In this document: piece by piece, positions 34,354 through 43,132 of the stretch
How the letters are laid out: each line of letters begins with the position of its first letter
How positions within the stretch are numbered: position 1 is the first letter of the stretch
Origin: Hyphomicrobium facile
Lineage (GTDB): Bacteria; Pseudomonadota; Alphaproteobacteria; Rhizobiales; Hyphomicrobiaceae
NCBI RefSeq assembly: GCF_900116175.1
Contig: NZ_FPCH01000002.1
Location: forward strand, 186,001-250,000
Length of the DNA stretch: 64,000 nucleotides
Direction of reading: 5' to 3'
Notes under the pieces: generated by a model
What the model saw: the letters and a program-made list of their open reading frames with translations, nothing else
Told to the model about the DNA's origin: nothing
Database searches by the model: none
Program-made: the position numbers and the translations under genes

Positions 34354-34563
34354 ATGACGCAACGCAAAAGGAAACTCGTGGGCACGGTCCTTCTACTATT
34401 GCTGATCACCGCCTATGCGGTCTTGGCAGTCGCAGTCGCGGTCGTCTTACAAGTCCGCAATGTCAGCACGACCGTGGAACTCATTTACTACGTCGTCGCC
34501 GGGCTTCTCTGGGTTCTACCCGCCGGCTGGCTCATCGCCTGGATGCAACGCCCCGACGCGTGA
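34354..34563 (+). CDS. Small DUF2842-like membrane protein
   Basis: 69 aa from ATG 34354. Basic start (MTQRKRKLVG), two membrane helices (about 10-32 and 43-63) and the family-like end LLWVLPAGWLIAWMQRPD. DUF2842 proteins are found across Alphaproteobacteria, often beside ctaA, and have no known function. Its last 48 bases overlap the 3' end of the convergent deacetylase gene. Confidence 0.8.
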   Translation: MTQRKRKLVGTVLLLLLITAYAVLAVAVAVVLQVRNVSTTVELIYYVVAGLLWVLPAGWLIAWMQRPDA

Positions 34564-35643
34564 CGGCGCGAGGCCGCCGCGCCGCAGTGGAGAGAGCGCA
34601 CGCTTAACACCGTTCCGGAGCGCGAAGGGTAGACCTGAGAGCAACACCTTGACTGAGCGCTGATCCTGAAAATCCCCGTTGAGGGAAAGACGCGGCAGCG
34701 CCGTCATCGTCGAAACATTGGATTTGTCAACGAGACCCTTGCGTGTCGTGACGGCGGTTTCGATCCCAAGATTCCGGGCGATTTCGAATTCTCGCTCGCC
34801 CGCGCTTCCCTCGTCGCCGTAGGGATAGCTGAAGTGCCGGCAAGGCTGGCCGAGCTCTTCGCCTACGCGCGCCACGCTGTCGGCAATTTCGCGCGTCGCC
34901 TCGGACAATGGCAATTTGGCGAGCGCGAAGTGATTGCACGTGTGGGCGGCGATCGTGGCCAGCGGATCGCGCGCGAGCGCGCGGATCTCGTCCCAGTTCA
35001 TGACCAGTTTTCGGCAGAGCGCCAGCGGATCGAAGCCCGCTTGCGAAGCGAGGTTGCGGGTAATGGCGCGAGCACGCGCCTCCGGCATCCGGCGAAGCCA
35101 CCAGTAGATGTCTTCGAACGCGGCCGTCTTTTCAGCATCGGTCCCGAGCGCGTAAATATGTGGCACGCCATCGCGATCGATTTTGACGTTCGGAAGCCGC
35201 CTCAGCGCTTCTTCCAGTACCAGCCACCAGAGATCGCCCTCGCCGTCCGCATAGGCTGTCGGCACATAGATGGTGAAGGGCGCGTTGTGGCGCTTGAAGA
35301 CGGGATAGGCGAAATCCAGATTGTCTTTGTAGCCGTCGTCGAGCGTGAAAACGGCAAACGGCTTTCGAGCCGAGCGACCGTTCTCGAGCCGCGCTTTGAC
35401 ATCATCGAGCCCGGTAATCTCGAAGCCCTCGCCGCGTACGGTATCGATCACGGCATCGAGAAATTCCGGCGTGACCTTCAGGATGCCGTTGGGCTCGAAG
35501 CCTCGCGGCTTCTCCGGCGTCACGTGATGAAGCATCAGAATGACGCCGGCTTTGGGAATATTGCGGGACGCGATACCGGCCGCCCCGGAATAGTGAAGAG
35601 CAGCAAGGGTCGCTTTCAAAAACTCGTTCGTTCTGCGCCCCAT
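34516..35643 (-). CDS. Polysaccharide deacetylase family protein
   Basis: 375 aa, NodB-homology (CE4-like). Motif 1 is FAVFTLDDGYKDN (the metal-binding Asp pair) and motif 2 is IAAHTCNHFALA (HxxxH). The catalytic-arginine region is in CRHFSYPYGDEGSAG. No clear signal peptide, so it may act in the cytosol or be membrane-associated. It lies 30 bases downstream of the Wzc-like gene and probably removes acetyl groups from, or otherwise tailors, the exopolysaccharide. The 3' end overlaps the DUF2842-like gene tail to tail. Confidence 0.88.
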   Translation of the reverse strand: MGRRTNEFLKATLAALHYSGAAGIASRNIPKAGVILMLHHVTPEKPRGFEPNGILKVTPEFLDAVIDTVRGEGFEITGLDDVKARLENGRSARKPFAVFTLDDGYKDNLDFAYPVFKRHNAPFTIYVPTAYADGEGDLWWLVLEEALRRLPNVKIDRDGVPHIYALGTDAEKTAAFEDIYWWLRRMPEARARAITRNLASQAGFDPLALCRKLVMNWDEIRALARDPLATIAAHTCNHFALAKLPLSEATREIADSVARVGEELGQPCRHFSYPYGDEGSAGEREFEIARNLGIETAVTTRKGLVDKSNVSTMTALPRLSLNGDFQDQRSVKVLLSGLPFALRNGVKRALSPLRRGGLAPSRVGALHPGDEPAGG

Positions 35644-35673
35644 ACGCCCCTACTCAAACTCGATTGACTAACG

Positions 35674-37938
35674 CTACGCCTGACGCGCCGCGGCTGCCTG
35701 GTTCTGCGTGACGCGCGCCAAGCGTTGCATGAGCGCCGGCGCTACGGCCTCACGCCGCTCGTAACGAATGACGTCGATTTCGGCGACTTCGAAGCCGAGG
35801 AACGTGCCGTCGCGATCTTCAGGTTCCGCCGCTTTCCGCAAGGAGGACGCGACGGTAATTCCGGCATCGAAGCGGCCTTCTATGCCTTCGAAAAGTCTGC
35901 GCGCCTCATCGTGACGTCCGACCACGACGATGTGATCGTAGGCCTCGTCAAGCGCGTCGAGCACGAGATTCAAGCGATCGATGTCGAGTTCGCGTTCGTC
36001 TTCGCTCACGGCTCGGCCGCTCGCGACAACGTGCGCGGTCGTTCCCGGAAGACGTTGAATGATGTCCTCAAAACCAGCGTGGCCAGTCAGCAAATCATTA
36101 AAGCCGGCGTTCATGTCGAGGCCTGCGTCACGAGCAAAGCCTTCGCCGCTCGGGCTCCAGTCGACGAGGATCGGCTGAACGCCGCTCTTCGCCAGCGCCT
36201 TCACAAGCTCGGTCGCTTCGGCATAGGGAACGATGTCGTCCGACTCGCCAGTGATCAGCGTGCGGAAGCCGCCTCCGACGCTCCGTCGCCCCTTGAGACG
36301 CCCGGCCAATTCTTCCATCTCGCCGTCGTTGAAAGCCGCGAACGACGCTTCCTTCGCGGCGGGCTCGGATGTCGTACCGGCAATTGCCGCATGAGCCGGC
36401 GCGGTCGCGAGAGCGGGCTCCGGCTCGGTCTCCGGCTCGGTCTCGGGCATTTCGCTGATAAGCGGCTCTTCCCGTAACAGCGGGGGCTCGGAACGGCGGC
36501 GATCCGATGCGTTCAGCTTCCGGTATCCTTGCGGCGGCACGCCGTGGAACAGCGCGCCCATAACGATCCAGGCCGTTCCGAACATCAGCGACGCGAACGC
36601 CACCAATGCGGAAAGCTGGAACTTCTTCGGGAAGATCGGGACGCTCTCGGCCTGCGCCTTGGAGATAATCTGCGCTTCGACCGGCTGAGCCCGCGCATCG
36701 AGTTTCTTGCGATTGGCCTCGAGCTGGGCCTGGAGATTCTCAAGCTCGGTTCTCTTGGCTTTCGCGTTGGCTTCGAGTTGCCTTAGCTGGGCCTCTTCCG
36801 GCGCATTCGTCACAACGCGGTTTTTGATATCCGCGAGACTCTGCGCAATGCTGCTTTCGCGGCCCTGCGCGACCTTCGCTTCCTTTTCCAGGCTCGAGAC
36901 GATCTTGGAAATTTCGGAATCGATCTGAAGCTTCAGCCCTGCGAGATCGGCATTGAGCTGGCGCATCCGCGGATGGGCCGGAAGCAACGTCGCGGAAAGT
37001 TCAGAGATCTGCCGCTCGATGCGGACACGCTGCTGCACGAGATTCTGGATCAGCGGCGACTTCTGCACATCGGCCAGTGCGTCGGCCGTACCTGCCTTCA
37101 TCATCTCGCGTGCGGATGCGGCGCGGGCATCAGCCTCGCCACGTGCCGCCTTGGCGCGCGACAGTTCGGCGGTGAGGTCCGACATCTGCTGTTCGTTAAG
37201 ACCGGTGTTCTGCGCGCCACCGCGGAAGCCATCGATCTTGCCGCGATACCGATCGATCTCGGTCTCGGCTGTCGCCACTTCGGCTCCGAGCTTATCGATC
37301 TTGGCTTTCAGGACAGTCTGAAGATCATCGATTTCGGTCACGCCCTGCTCGGCGAGGGACGCGCGGTAATTCTCGGCCATCGCGTTGGCGATCTTCGACG
37401 CGAGTTCTGCGTCGATCGACGTCATGCGAATGCCGATGAAGCGGCTCTCTTTCGCCGTGTAGACTTCGAGACGGCTCCGCAATGCCGACATGACGCGATC
37501 ACGTTCGCTTTCGCCGCTGCGGGGACCGCCGATGCCGATCATGCGGAGCACGGCGTCGAGCTGATCGACGGGGCCAAGCGCGCTGTTGAACTCGGGCCGC
37601 TCAGCGAGTTTCAGGTCGTTGGCGATTTGCAGCATCAGATCGGACGATTGCAAAGCGCGGACGTGGGTGTTGATGGCTTCCTTATCCATCCGCGTCGTGA
37701 CGAGATCGGGGCCCGAGGACGCGCTGCGCGGATCGGAAAACGTGCTTGAGGCGCCTTTCGCAACGATCGCCAGCTCAGCTTCGCTTTGATAACGCGGCGC
37801 CATCATCATCAGCACGACAAAGGTCAAGCCGCCGAGCACGACGGACAGAGGCACGAGCCATCTGCCTTTCCGCTTCAAGGCGTCGAAGACTGTCGACATT
37901 TGAATTTCGTCGGGCGAAGCGGGGGCTCGCGGCGGCAT
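35674..37938 (-). CDS. Wzz/Wzc-like protein with degenerate kinase domain
   Basis: 754 aa from ATG 37938, beyond which the frame would run into the divergent gene. N-terminal Wzz domain with a first helix at 27-47, a long periplasmic coiled coil (about 200-440), a second helix (near LVAFASLMFGTAWIVMGALF), then an acidic linker and a C-terminal BY-kinase-like domain. In that domain the Walker A loop is replaced (LITGESDDIVPYAEATELVK, no GK[ST]) and Walker A' reads ILVDWSPSGEG. No tyrosine cluster ends the protein. It should organise chain length and export, but probably does not phosphorylate. Confidence 0.85.
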   Translation of the reverse strand: MPPRAPASPDEIQMSTVFDALKRKGRWLVPLSVVLGGLTFVVLMMMAPRYQSEAELAIVAKGASSTFSDPRSASSGPDLVTTRMDKEAINTHVRALQSSDLMLQIANDLKLAERPEFNSALGPVDQLDAVLRMIGIGGPRSGESERDRVMSALRSRLEVYTAKESRFIGIRMTSIDAELASKIANAMAENYRASLAEQGVTEIDDLQTVLKAKIDKLGAEVATAETEIDRYRGKIDGFRGGAQNTGLNEQQMSDLTAELSRAKAARGEADARAASAREMMKAGTADALADVQKSPLIQNLVQQRVRIERQISELSATLLPAHPRMRQLNADLAGLKLQIDSEISKIVSSLEKEAKVAQGRESSIAQSLADIKNRVVTNAPEEAQLRQLEANAKAKRTELENLQAQLEANRKKLDARAQPVEAQIISKAQAESVPIFPKKFQLSALVAFASLMFGTAWIVMGALFHGVPPQGYRKLNASDRRRSEPPLLREEPLISEMPETEPETEPEPALATAPAHAAIAGTTSEPAAKEASFAAFNDGEMEELAGRLKGRRSVGGGFRTLITGESDDIVPYAEATELVKALAKSGVQPILVDWSPSGEGFARDAGLDMNAGFNDLLTGHAGFEDIIQRLPGTTAHVVASGRAVSEDERELDIDRLNLVLDALDEAYDHIVVVGRHDEARRLFEGIEGRFDAGITVASSLRKAAEPEDRDGTFLGFEVAEIDVIRYERREAVAPALMQRLARVTQNQAAAARQA

Positions 37939-38093
37939 ATGTGGTGCTCGGTCAAGGATTTCAGCGCAGCTAGAGTAAGCGGTCCTCGAGGTTAGCAACT
38001 GCTTAAGCGCACCGAAAAAATACACCTTCTCAGGTTTTGTTAACCTCGCGGACCTAATGTTCCGGGTGTTCATTTGCCCCGGAAAAGTTGCTG

Positions 38094-38768
38094 ATGTCAG
38101 TCCGCCTGATCTCGTTTTGTGCTGCCGCTCTGTCGCTCTTTGCAGGGGCATGTGCGCCTGATCAGGACATCGCGCACCTTAATACCCGGATTGGCGGCGA
38201 TAGCGGTCCCGTGGCGGACGGATATCCGGTTCCGGTCGTGCCGGCTTCGGCGGAGTCCGTCGCATGGGGGAGGCCGGCTGTCTTCACGGTCGCTGCCGAT
38301 GACAACGAGGGGCCGTACCGGCTCGATACCGGCGACCGGCTTCGGATCTTTGTCTATGGCCAGCCAAATCTCTCGCGCCTCTACATCGTCGATCAAGAAG
38401 GCAAGATTTCCGTGCCGTTGATCGGCAATATCGGCGCGCGCGGGAAGACAACCTACGAACTTCAAAAGCTCATACGTTCACGGCTTGGCACCGAGTTCGT
38501 CAAAGATCCGCAAGTCACGGTCGATATTCAGCAGAACCGGCCCTTTTTCATCCTCGGCGAAGTGAAGAGCGCGGGTCAGTATCCCTACGTTTCCGGGATG
38601 ACCGTCGAAACGGCCATCGCCATCGCAGGCGGCTACACCGAGCGCGCCAGCGATCGCAGCTTCCGCATCAAGCGGCGGCAGAACGGGTTCGTTCAGGAAC
38701 TCGAAGTTCCGGCCGACTATCTCGTGAAGCCGAGCGACACCGTTTACGTGTTCGAGAGGTTCTTCTGA
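38094..38768 (+). CDS. Wza/ExoF-like polysaccharide export lipoprotein
   Basis: 224 aa from ATG 38094 (TTG two codons earlier is open). A lipoprotein signal ends LFAGAC. The Poly_export domain starts YRLDTGDRLRIFVYGQPNLS and continues VDQEGKISVPLIGNI. A SLBB-type domain follows at RPFFILGEVKSAGQYPYVSG. It probably forms the outer-membrane exit for the polymer organised by the divergent Wzc-like protein; 155 bases between the two hold both promoters. Confidence 0.92.
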   Translation: MSVRLISFCAAALSLFAGACAPDQDIAHLNTRIGGDSGPVADGYPVPVVPASAESVAWGRPAVFTVAADDNEGPYRLDTGDRLRIFVYGQPNLSRLYIVDQEGKISVPLIGNIGARGKTTYELQKLIRSRLGTEFVKDPQVTVDIQQNRPFFILGEVKSAGQYPYVSGMTVETAIAIAGGYTERASDRSFRIKRRQNGFVQELEVPADYLVKPSDTVYVFERFF

Positions 38769-38821
38769 TCTCTCCTTTCCTTCGCCCGCCGTTCCCCCAC
38801 AAATCGTCGAGTTGAGAAAAG

Positions 38822-39988
38822 ATGCGGATCCTTCACTGTCTCCGGGCTCCTGTGGGCGGCCTCTTCCGCCATGTTCTCGACCTTGCCGAGGAACAGGCGA
38901 ACCGCGGTCACGATGTCGGCATTCTCTCCGGCAACACAGCAGAGGACCGTCTGACGGCGGGAAGGTTCGCCGCTCTTGCTCCAAAGCTCACGCTCGGGAT
39001 TTCGCGCATTCCAATGAAGCGCATGCCGGGTCTTGGAGATTTCGCGGCCGTTCACGCCGCTTTCCGGCATGCAGGCTCACTCGATCTCGACGTCGTGCAC
39101 GGCCATGGCGCCAAGGGCGGCGCCTATGCGCGCCTTGCTTGCTACGGCCTGTCGGTTACCGGGCGCGATGTGAAGTCGTTCTACACACCGCACGGCGGTA
39201 GCTTGAATTTCAAACCCGGCACGCTCGAAAGCAGGGTTTTCCTCTCCGTCGAGCGCAGCCTTGATGCCATGACGACCGGTCTCATCTTCGAAAGCCAGTA
39301 CGCCGCCGACAAATATGCCGCCCACGTCGGAACGCAGGGGGCGCCCCGGCGTGTTATTCCGAACGGTTTGGGAAGCCGGGATTTCGAACGCGCCGCAGCG
39401 CTGCCCAACGCGACTGACGTGCTTTTCATCGGCGAGCTTCGTCAGATCAAAGGCGTCGACATTCTTCTCAAGGCGATCGCGAAGCTCAAACCTTCACGCG
39501 CCGTCACAGCGACGATCGTCGGCTCCGGGCCGGATAGCGAGGCGCTTCGCAGCTTGGCGTCGAGCCTCGGACTTGATGACATCGTGCATTTCGCCGGTGC
39601 AATGCCCGCGCGCGAGGCGTTCAAGCTCGGTCGCGTCATGGTCGTCCCGTCACTGGCGGAGAGCTTTCCCTACGTCGTGCTTGAAGCATCGGCGGCTGGG
39701 CTTCCCCTGATCGCGACAAACGTCGGCGGCATTCCCGAGATTGTCGCTGGCACCGATACGGGGCTCATCGAACCGGGAAGCGTCGACGCGCTCGCGATCG
39801 CTCTTACCGATACACTCGGCGATCTCGACGCCGCGGCGGAACGCGCGAGCCGCGTCAGAGCAAAGGTCGAGCAGACATTCACGGTCGCTGCGATGACCGA
39901 CGCGGTACTCGACTTTTATGAAGAGGCCTCGTTCCGCCGGACGCGGCTGCCGCTTCGGATTCCGAAGCTCCTCGGACAGCGCGGTTAA
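38822..39988 (+). CDS. GT4-family glycosyltransferase (exopolysaccharide locus)
   Basis: 388 aa. The N-terminal domain starts MRILHCLRAPVGGLFRHVLD, with DVVHGHGAKGGAYARLA and TPHGGSLNFKPGT. The donor domain has VLFIGELRQIKGVDILLKAI, and the EX7E motif is ESFPYVVLEASAAGLP. It is 53 bases downstream of the export lipoprotein, with which it is probably co-transcribed. No polymerase (Wzy) or flippase (Wzx) is present, so the locus is partial and other genes must lie elsewhere. Confidence 0.9.
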   Translation: MRILHCLRAPVGGLFRHVLDLAEEQANRGHDVGILSGNTAEDRLTAGRFAALAPKLTLGISRIPMKRMPGLGDFAAVHAAFRHAGSLDLDVVHGHGAKGGAYARLACYGLSVTGRDVKSFYTPHGGSLNFKPGTLESRVFLSVERSLDAMTTGLIFESQYAADKYAAHVGTQGAPRRVIPNGLGSRDFERAAALPNATDVLFIGELRQIKGVDILLKAIAKLKPSRAVTATIVGSGPDSEALRSLASSLGLDDIVHFAGAMPAREAFKLGRVMVVPSLAESFPYVVLEASAAGLPLIATNVGGIPEIVAGTDTGLIEPGSVDALAIALTDTLGDLDAAAERASRVRAKVEQTFTVAAMTDAVLDFYEEASFRRTRLPLRIPKLLGQRG

Positions 39989-39998
39989 CGCGACGTCG

Positions 39999-40193
39999 TT
40001 AATGGGTGTCGGCGTCGGTTTCGGTAGCTGATGCTTCGCGAGGGTTAACGGCGCGCGGCTGGTTGATCAGCGGATTGATCACAATCGAGAGCCGCACCTT
40101 GCCATGGCGAACGCGCGCCAGATGATGATCGATCAGCTCTGCGAGACGCACGCGGTTCAAATTCGAGACATAAGATTTAAAATACGTTGACAT
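39999..40193 (-). CDS. Small hypothetical protein
   Basis: 64 aa. Composition is compatible with a real protein: a helical, basic middle (RLAELIDHHLARVRHGKVRL) and a polar, acidic end. There is no recognised domain and only a poor ribosome binding site. It lies in the gap between the glycosyltransferase and the sensor kinase, opposite in strand to both. Confidence 0.4.
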   Translation of the reverse strand: MSTYFKSYVSNLNRVRLAELIDHHLARVRHGKVRLSIVINPLINQPRAVNPREASATETDADTH

Positions 40194-40365
40194 AAAACGG
40201 TACGTTCCCGGTCTCGGATGCGCTTTCGCGTGCCAGCCCTCGCGATGGATGCACGTTCTCTGCCAGCGAGCCGGTTCGGGAATTTTTCCCTATATAACTG
40301 TGGCTTGACGGCCAATGCGGTGTGGCTCAAAGCTATAATGTTACACAGATCCTGGCGATTTTCGG

Positions 40366-41730
40366 ATGCCTCTCAGACGCCGCCTTCTCGCGCTTGTCGC
40401 GCTCGTCTTGGCGTTTTGCCTCATCGCCGGAGGTGCGCTCACCTATTGGCACGGGCTCAGGAAGGTCGATCTCGAGATGTCGTCGGCGATCGACGTCGGC
40501 TCTAGCGCCGTCAGCGATGCGTTGTCGACGATCGGCTCGAGCGCGGACGCTCCGGCTCAAGTGCACAGGCTCATTTCGTCGTTTGATGGCGACCGCCACC
40601 TCTCCGTGCGCCTTATCTCTCCTAATGGAAAAGTCACCAGCGCTTCGCGCCTTCCGCCACCGTCAGATCCTCCGCCGAGATGGCTTTATTGGCTGCTTTC
40701 CGGCTCACCGCGCACGCGCTTGTTCGACATGCCCGGTGAACTGAAGCAATTCGGAACGATCGCGATCGCTGCAGACTCTCACAACGAGGTGGGCGAGGTT
40801 TGGGAAGATCTCAAACTGAAGTTCACTATCATCGGGAGCTTTTGCTTTGTCGTGCTGGCCCTCATCTACGCCTCTCTGGGGCGAGCGCTGCGGCCACTCG
40901 AGCAGCTTTCCTCGGCGCTCGACCGCGTCGGCCAGGGAGATTATACGGCGCACGTCCCGGAAGACGGACCCCAGGATCTGAAGCTCATCTATCGCGCCTT
41001 CAACCGCATGGCCGGACAGCTGCAGGAGTCCGAGCAGCAGAACCAGCGGCTCAACGAACAGCTGTCGACAGTCCAGGAAGAAGAGCGCTCGGAAATCGCC
41101 CGCGATCTTCACGACGAGATCGGGCCGTTTCTGTTCGCGGCTGATGTCGACGCGCAGGCGATACCTCTTCTCCTATCGCGGGGCGCGGCGGACGAGGCCG
41201 TCGATCGCAGCAAGGCGATCCGGCAATCCGTCCAGCATATGCAGGTGCATTTGCGGGGTGTCCTCAGCCGCCTGAGGCCGGCACTACTCATCGATCAGGG
41301 TCTGACGCATGCGGTGGAGAACCTCGTCGCCTTCTGGAAGGCGCGGCGTCCCCAGATCGAATTTCGCATGGATATCGAGGACGCGCGGTACCCGTCTGCG
41401 ATCGAGGACACGGCATTCCGCATTCTGCAAGAAGGTACCAGCAATGCCGTTCGCCACGGGCAACCGGCGTCCGTCGGGCTCGCCGCGCGGCGAACGGACG
41501 AGGGAATGCTGCGTGTCGTCGTCACCGATGACGGCTCTGGAATTACTGCAAAAGGAACACGTGGCTTCGGGCTTCCCGGGATGCGAGAGCGCGTTGCTTC
41601 GCTCGATGGGCGGCTCAGCATTGCCGATCGTGAAGAAGGTAAAGGTGTGATGTTGATCGTTGAAATCCCCCTCCCCGCCTCGACCGGCAGTGCCGCGCGG
41701 CAAGAACCCCTATCTGAGAGCGCGGCATGA
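40366..41730 (+). CDS. NarX/UhpB-type sensor histidine kinase
   Basis: 454 aa. The N-terminal helix (about 8-27), a small periplasmic domain, a second helix (near FTIIGSFCFVVLALIYASLG), HAMP, a short coiled coil and a HisKA_3 domain follow in order, with the phospho-accepting His in EIARDLHDEIGPFLFA. The ATPase domain has LQEGTSNAVRHG and DDGSGI. The stop overlaps the next gene's start (ATGA), so kinase and regulator are co-translated. The signal is unknown. Confidence 0.93.
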   Translation: MPLRRRLLALVALVLAFCLIAGGALTYWHGLRKVDLEMSSAIDVGSSAVSDALSTIGSSADAPAQVHRLISSFDGDRHLSVRLISPNGKVTSASRLPPPSDPPPRWLYWLLSGSPRTRLFDMPGELKQFGTIAIAADSHNEVGEVWEDLKLKFTIIGSFCFVVLALIYASLGRALRPLEQLSSALDRVGQGDYTAHVPEDGPQDLKLIYRAFNRMAGQLQESEQQNQRLNEQLSTVQEEERSEIARDLHDEIGPFLFAADVDAQAIPLLLSRGAADEAVDRSKAIRQSVQHMQVHLRGVLSRLRPALLIDQGLTHAVENLVAFWKARRPQIEFRMDIEDARYPSAIEDTAFRILQEGTSNAVRHGQPASVGLAARRTDEGMLRVVVTDDGSGITAKGTRGFGLPGMRERVASLDGRLSIADREEGKGVMLIVEIPLPASTGSAARQEPLSESAA

Positions 41731-42344
41731 AAATTCTCATCGTTGACGATCACGGCGTCGTTCGTGAAGGCTTGAGGAAGCTCTTCGTCGTGCATTTCGA
41801 AGCTACCGTCATCGAAACGGCAGGCCTTGAGGATGCGCTCGCGGTTTACGCGGCCGAGCGTCCGGACGTCGTCGTGCTCGACCTCAACCTCGAAGGCGCG
41901 GGCGGGCTCGAAGTCCTGAGGCGGATCGTGGCGGCGGATAGTGCGGCTCGCGTCGTCGTTTTCAGCATGCATCACGAACCGATCTACGCCGTGCGGGCGC
42001 TTCGCGGCGGGGCACGTGGCTATGTCAGCAAGAGCGCGCCTGTCGAGGAACTGATCTCGGCCATCCGCAAGGTGCGCGCGGGCGAGCAATACATCGACCG
42101 CGATCTCGCGTCTCGCATTGCGGTCAGCCAGATTTCATCCGACGATCCATTGCAATCGCTTTCGACACGCGAAGTCGAAATCCTGAGAATGCTCGGGCAA
42201 GGCAAGAGCATGACGGCGATTTCCGACAATCTGGGCATCGCGTACAAGACGGTCGCCAATATCTGCACGCAGATGAAGGTGAAGCTCGGCGTTGACCGCA
42301 CCGCCGATCTCATTCGCCTCGCAATCGAGACGCTGAAGACGTGA
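41727..42344 (+). CDS. LuxR/NarL-family response regulator
   Basis: 205 aa. Receiver domain with acidic pair DDH (residues 7-9), phospho-acceptor Asp in VVVLDLNLEG, Ser in VFSMHHE and Lys in YVSKSAP. The C-terminal LuxR helix-turn-helix is LSTREVEILRMLGQGKSMTA followed by ISDNLGIAYKTVANI. Cognate partner of the overlapping sensor kinase. A strong terminator follows. Confidence 0.95.
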   Translation: MKILIVDDHGVVREGLRKLFVVHFEATVIETAGLEDALAVYAAERPDVVVLDLNLEGAGGLEVLRRIVAADSAARVVVFSMHHEPIYAVRALRGGARGYVSKSAPVEELISAIRKVRAGEQYIDRDLASRIAVSQISSDDPLQSLSTREVEILRMLGQGKSMTAISDNLGIAYKTVANICTQMKVKLGVDRTADLIRLAIETLKT

Positions 42345-42346
42345 AC

Positions 42347-42377
42347 AAAAGGGCGCCGGATCGACCGGCGCCTTTTT
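42347..42377 (+). terminator. Intrinsic terminator after the response regulator
   Basis: A stem of 13 pairs (42347-42359 with 42365-42377, one G-U pair) with core GGCGCCGG/CCGGCGCC, flanked by AAAA and TTTTT, and an ATCGA loop. It begins three bases past the stop. Confidence 0.93.
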
Positions 42378-42424
42378 GCGTGCTCTCTCTTTCAGCACGA
42401 TAGCTTCGCGAGACCGTCCTGCGG

Positions 42425-42955
42425 TCAGTCGTCCGCCTTGGCGCCGGCCGTCGCTTTGATGTTGTCCAATCCGGCCTTGAAGATGCCTTCGATGACGCCC
42501 TTGGCTTCCGCATCAGGTTTGCCTTCAGCGTCGAAAACCGCCGACCAGGCAAAGTTGATCTCGTCCTCGTCATCATCGTCGGGCGTCAGCGCGAACTGAG
42601 CCTGATAATTTTTGACGGGCAGCGGGCTTTCGATGATCTCGTAGCGATAGAAGTTCGGCTTCTCGTCCAGAAGCTTTTCCTTGATCTTGCCGCCGTCCTT
42701 GAGCGTCAAAATGCGGAATTTCGCGTCACCTTCGGTGACCTCCTCGCAACTCGCAATTGCCGGATGCCAATCCTTGATTCCGCACCAGCCCCCGAACTTG
42801 GCCCAGAGCCTCGCCCGCTCTTCGTTCATCTTCGCGGCGTCGACTTTGAGTTCGAGCTTCTTGCCTACCGCGAGGCTTGCGGCGTCGGCGTGCGGAGCAG
42901 CGGCTAGCATTCCCGCAACCGCGCCAGCGATCACAAGGCCCTGTGCGAATTTCAT
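42425..42955 (-). CDS. Exported SRPBCC/MxaD-like protein
   Basis: 176 aa with a signal peptide (MKFAQGLVIAGAVAGMLAAA, cleavage near PHADA). The mature part is a START/SRPBCC-type domain: ARLWAKFGGWCGIKDWHPAI near the start, RYEIIESPLPVKNYQAQFAL in the middle, and a long C-terminal helix. MxaD of methylotrophs is a periplasmic SRPBCC protein of the same size that assists electron transfer from methanol dehydrogenase. The resemblance is in size, location and fold; no other methanol-oxidation gene is in the window, so the role is open. Confidence 0.8.
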   Translation of the reverse strand: MKFAQGLVIAGAVAGMLAAAPHADAASLAVGKKLELKVDAAKMNEERARLWAKFGGWCGIKDWHPAIASCEEVTEGDAKFRILTLKDGGKIKEKLLDEKPNFYRYEIIESPLPVKNYQAQFALTPDDDDEDEINFAWSAVFDAEGKPDAEAKGVIEGIFKAGLDNIKATAGAKADD

Positions 42956-43132
42956 TGGACGTAACTCCCTTCTCTTTTTTGCCCTACGCTATTACCGAAA
43001 AAACGCGGGTGGCTGCATTCACAACCGTGTTACTTTATTACAAGGAAGTTTTCTACGCCGACGTGGCCGGTGCAGCGGACGACATCACAGCACGGACCCA
43101 GCACGCCCCCTGTGCGGGTCGCCCAACTCATT

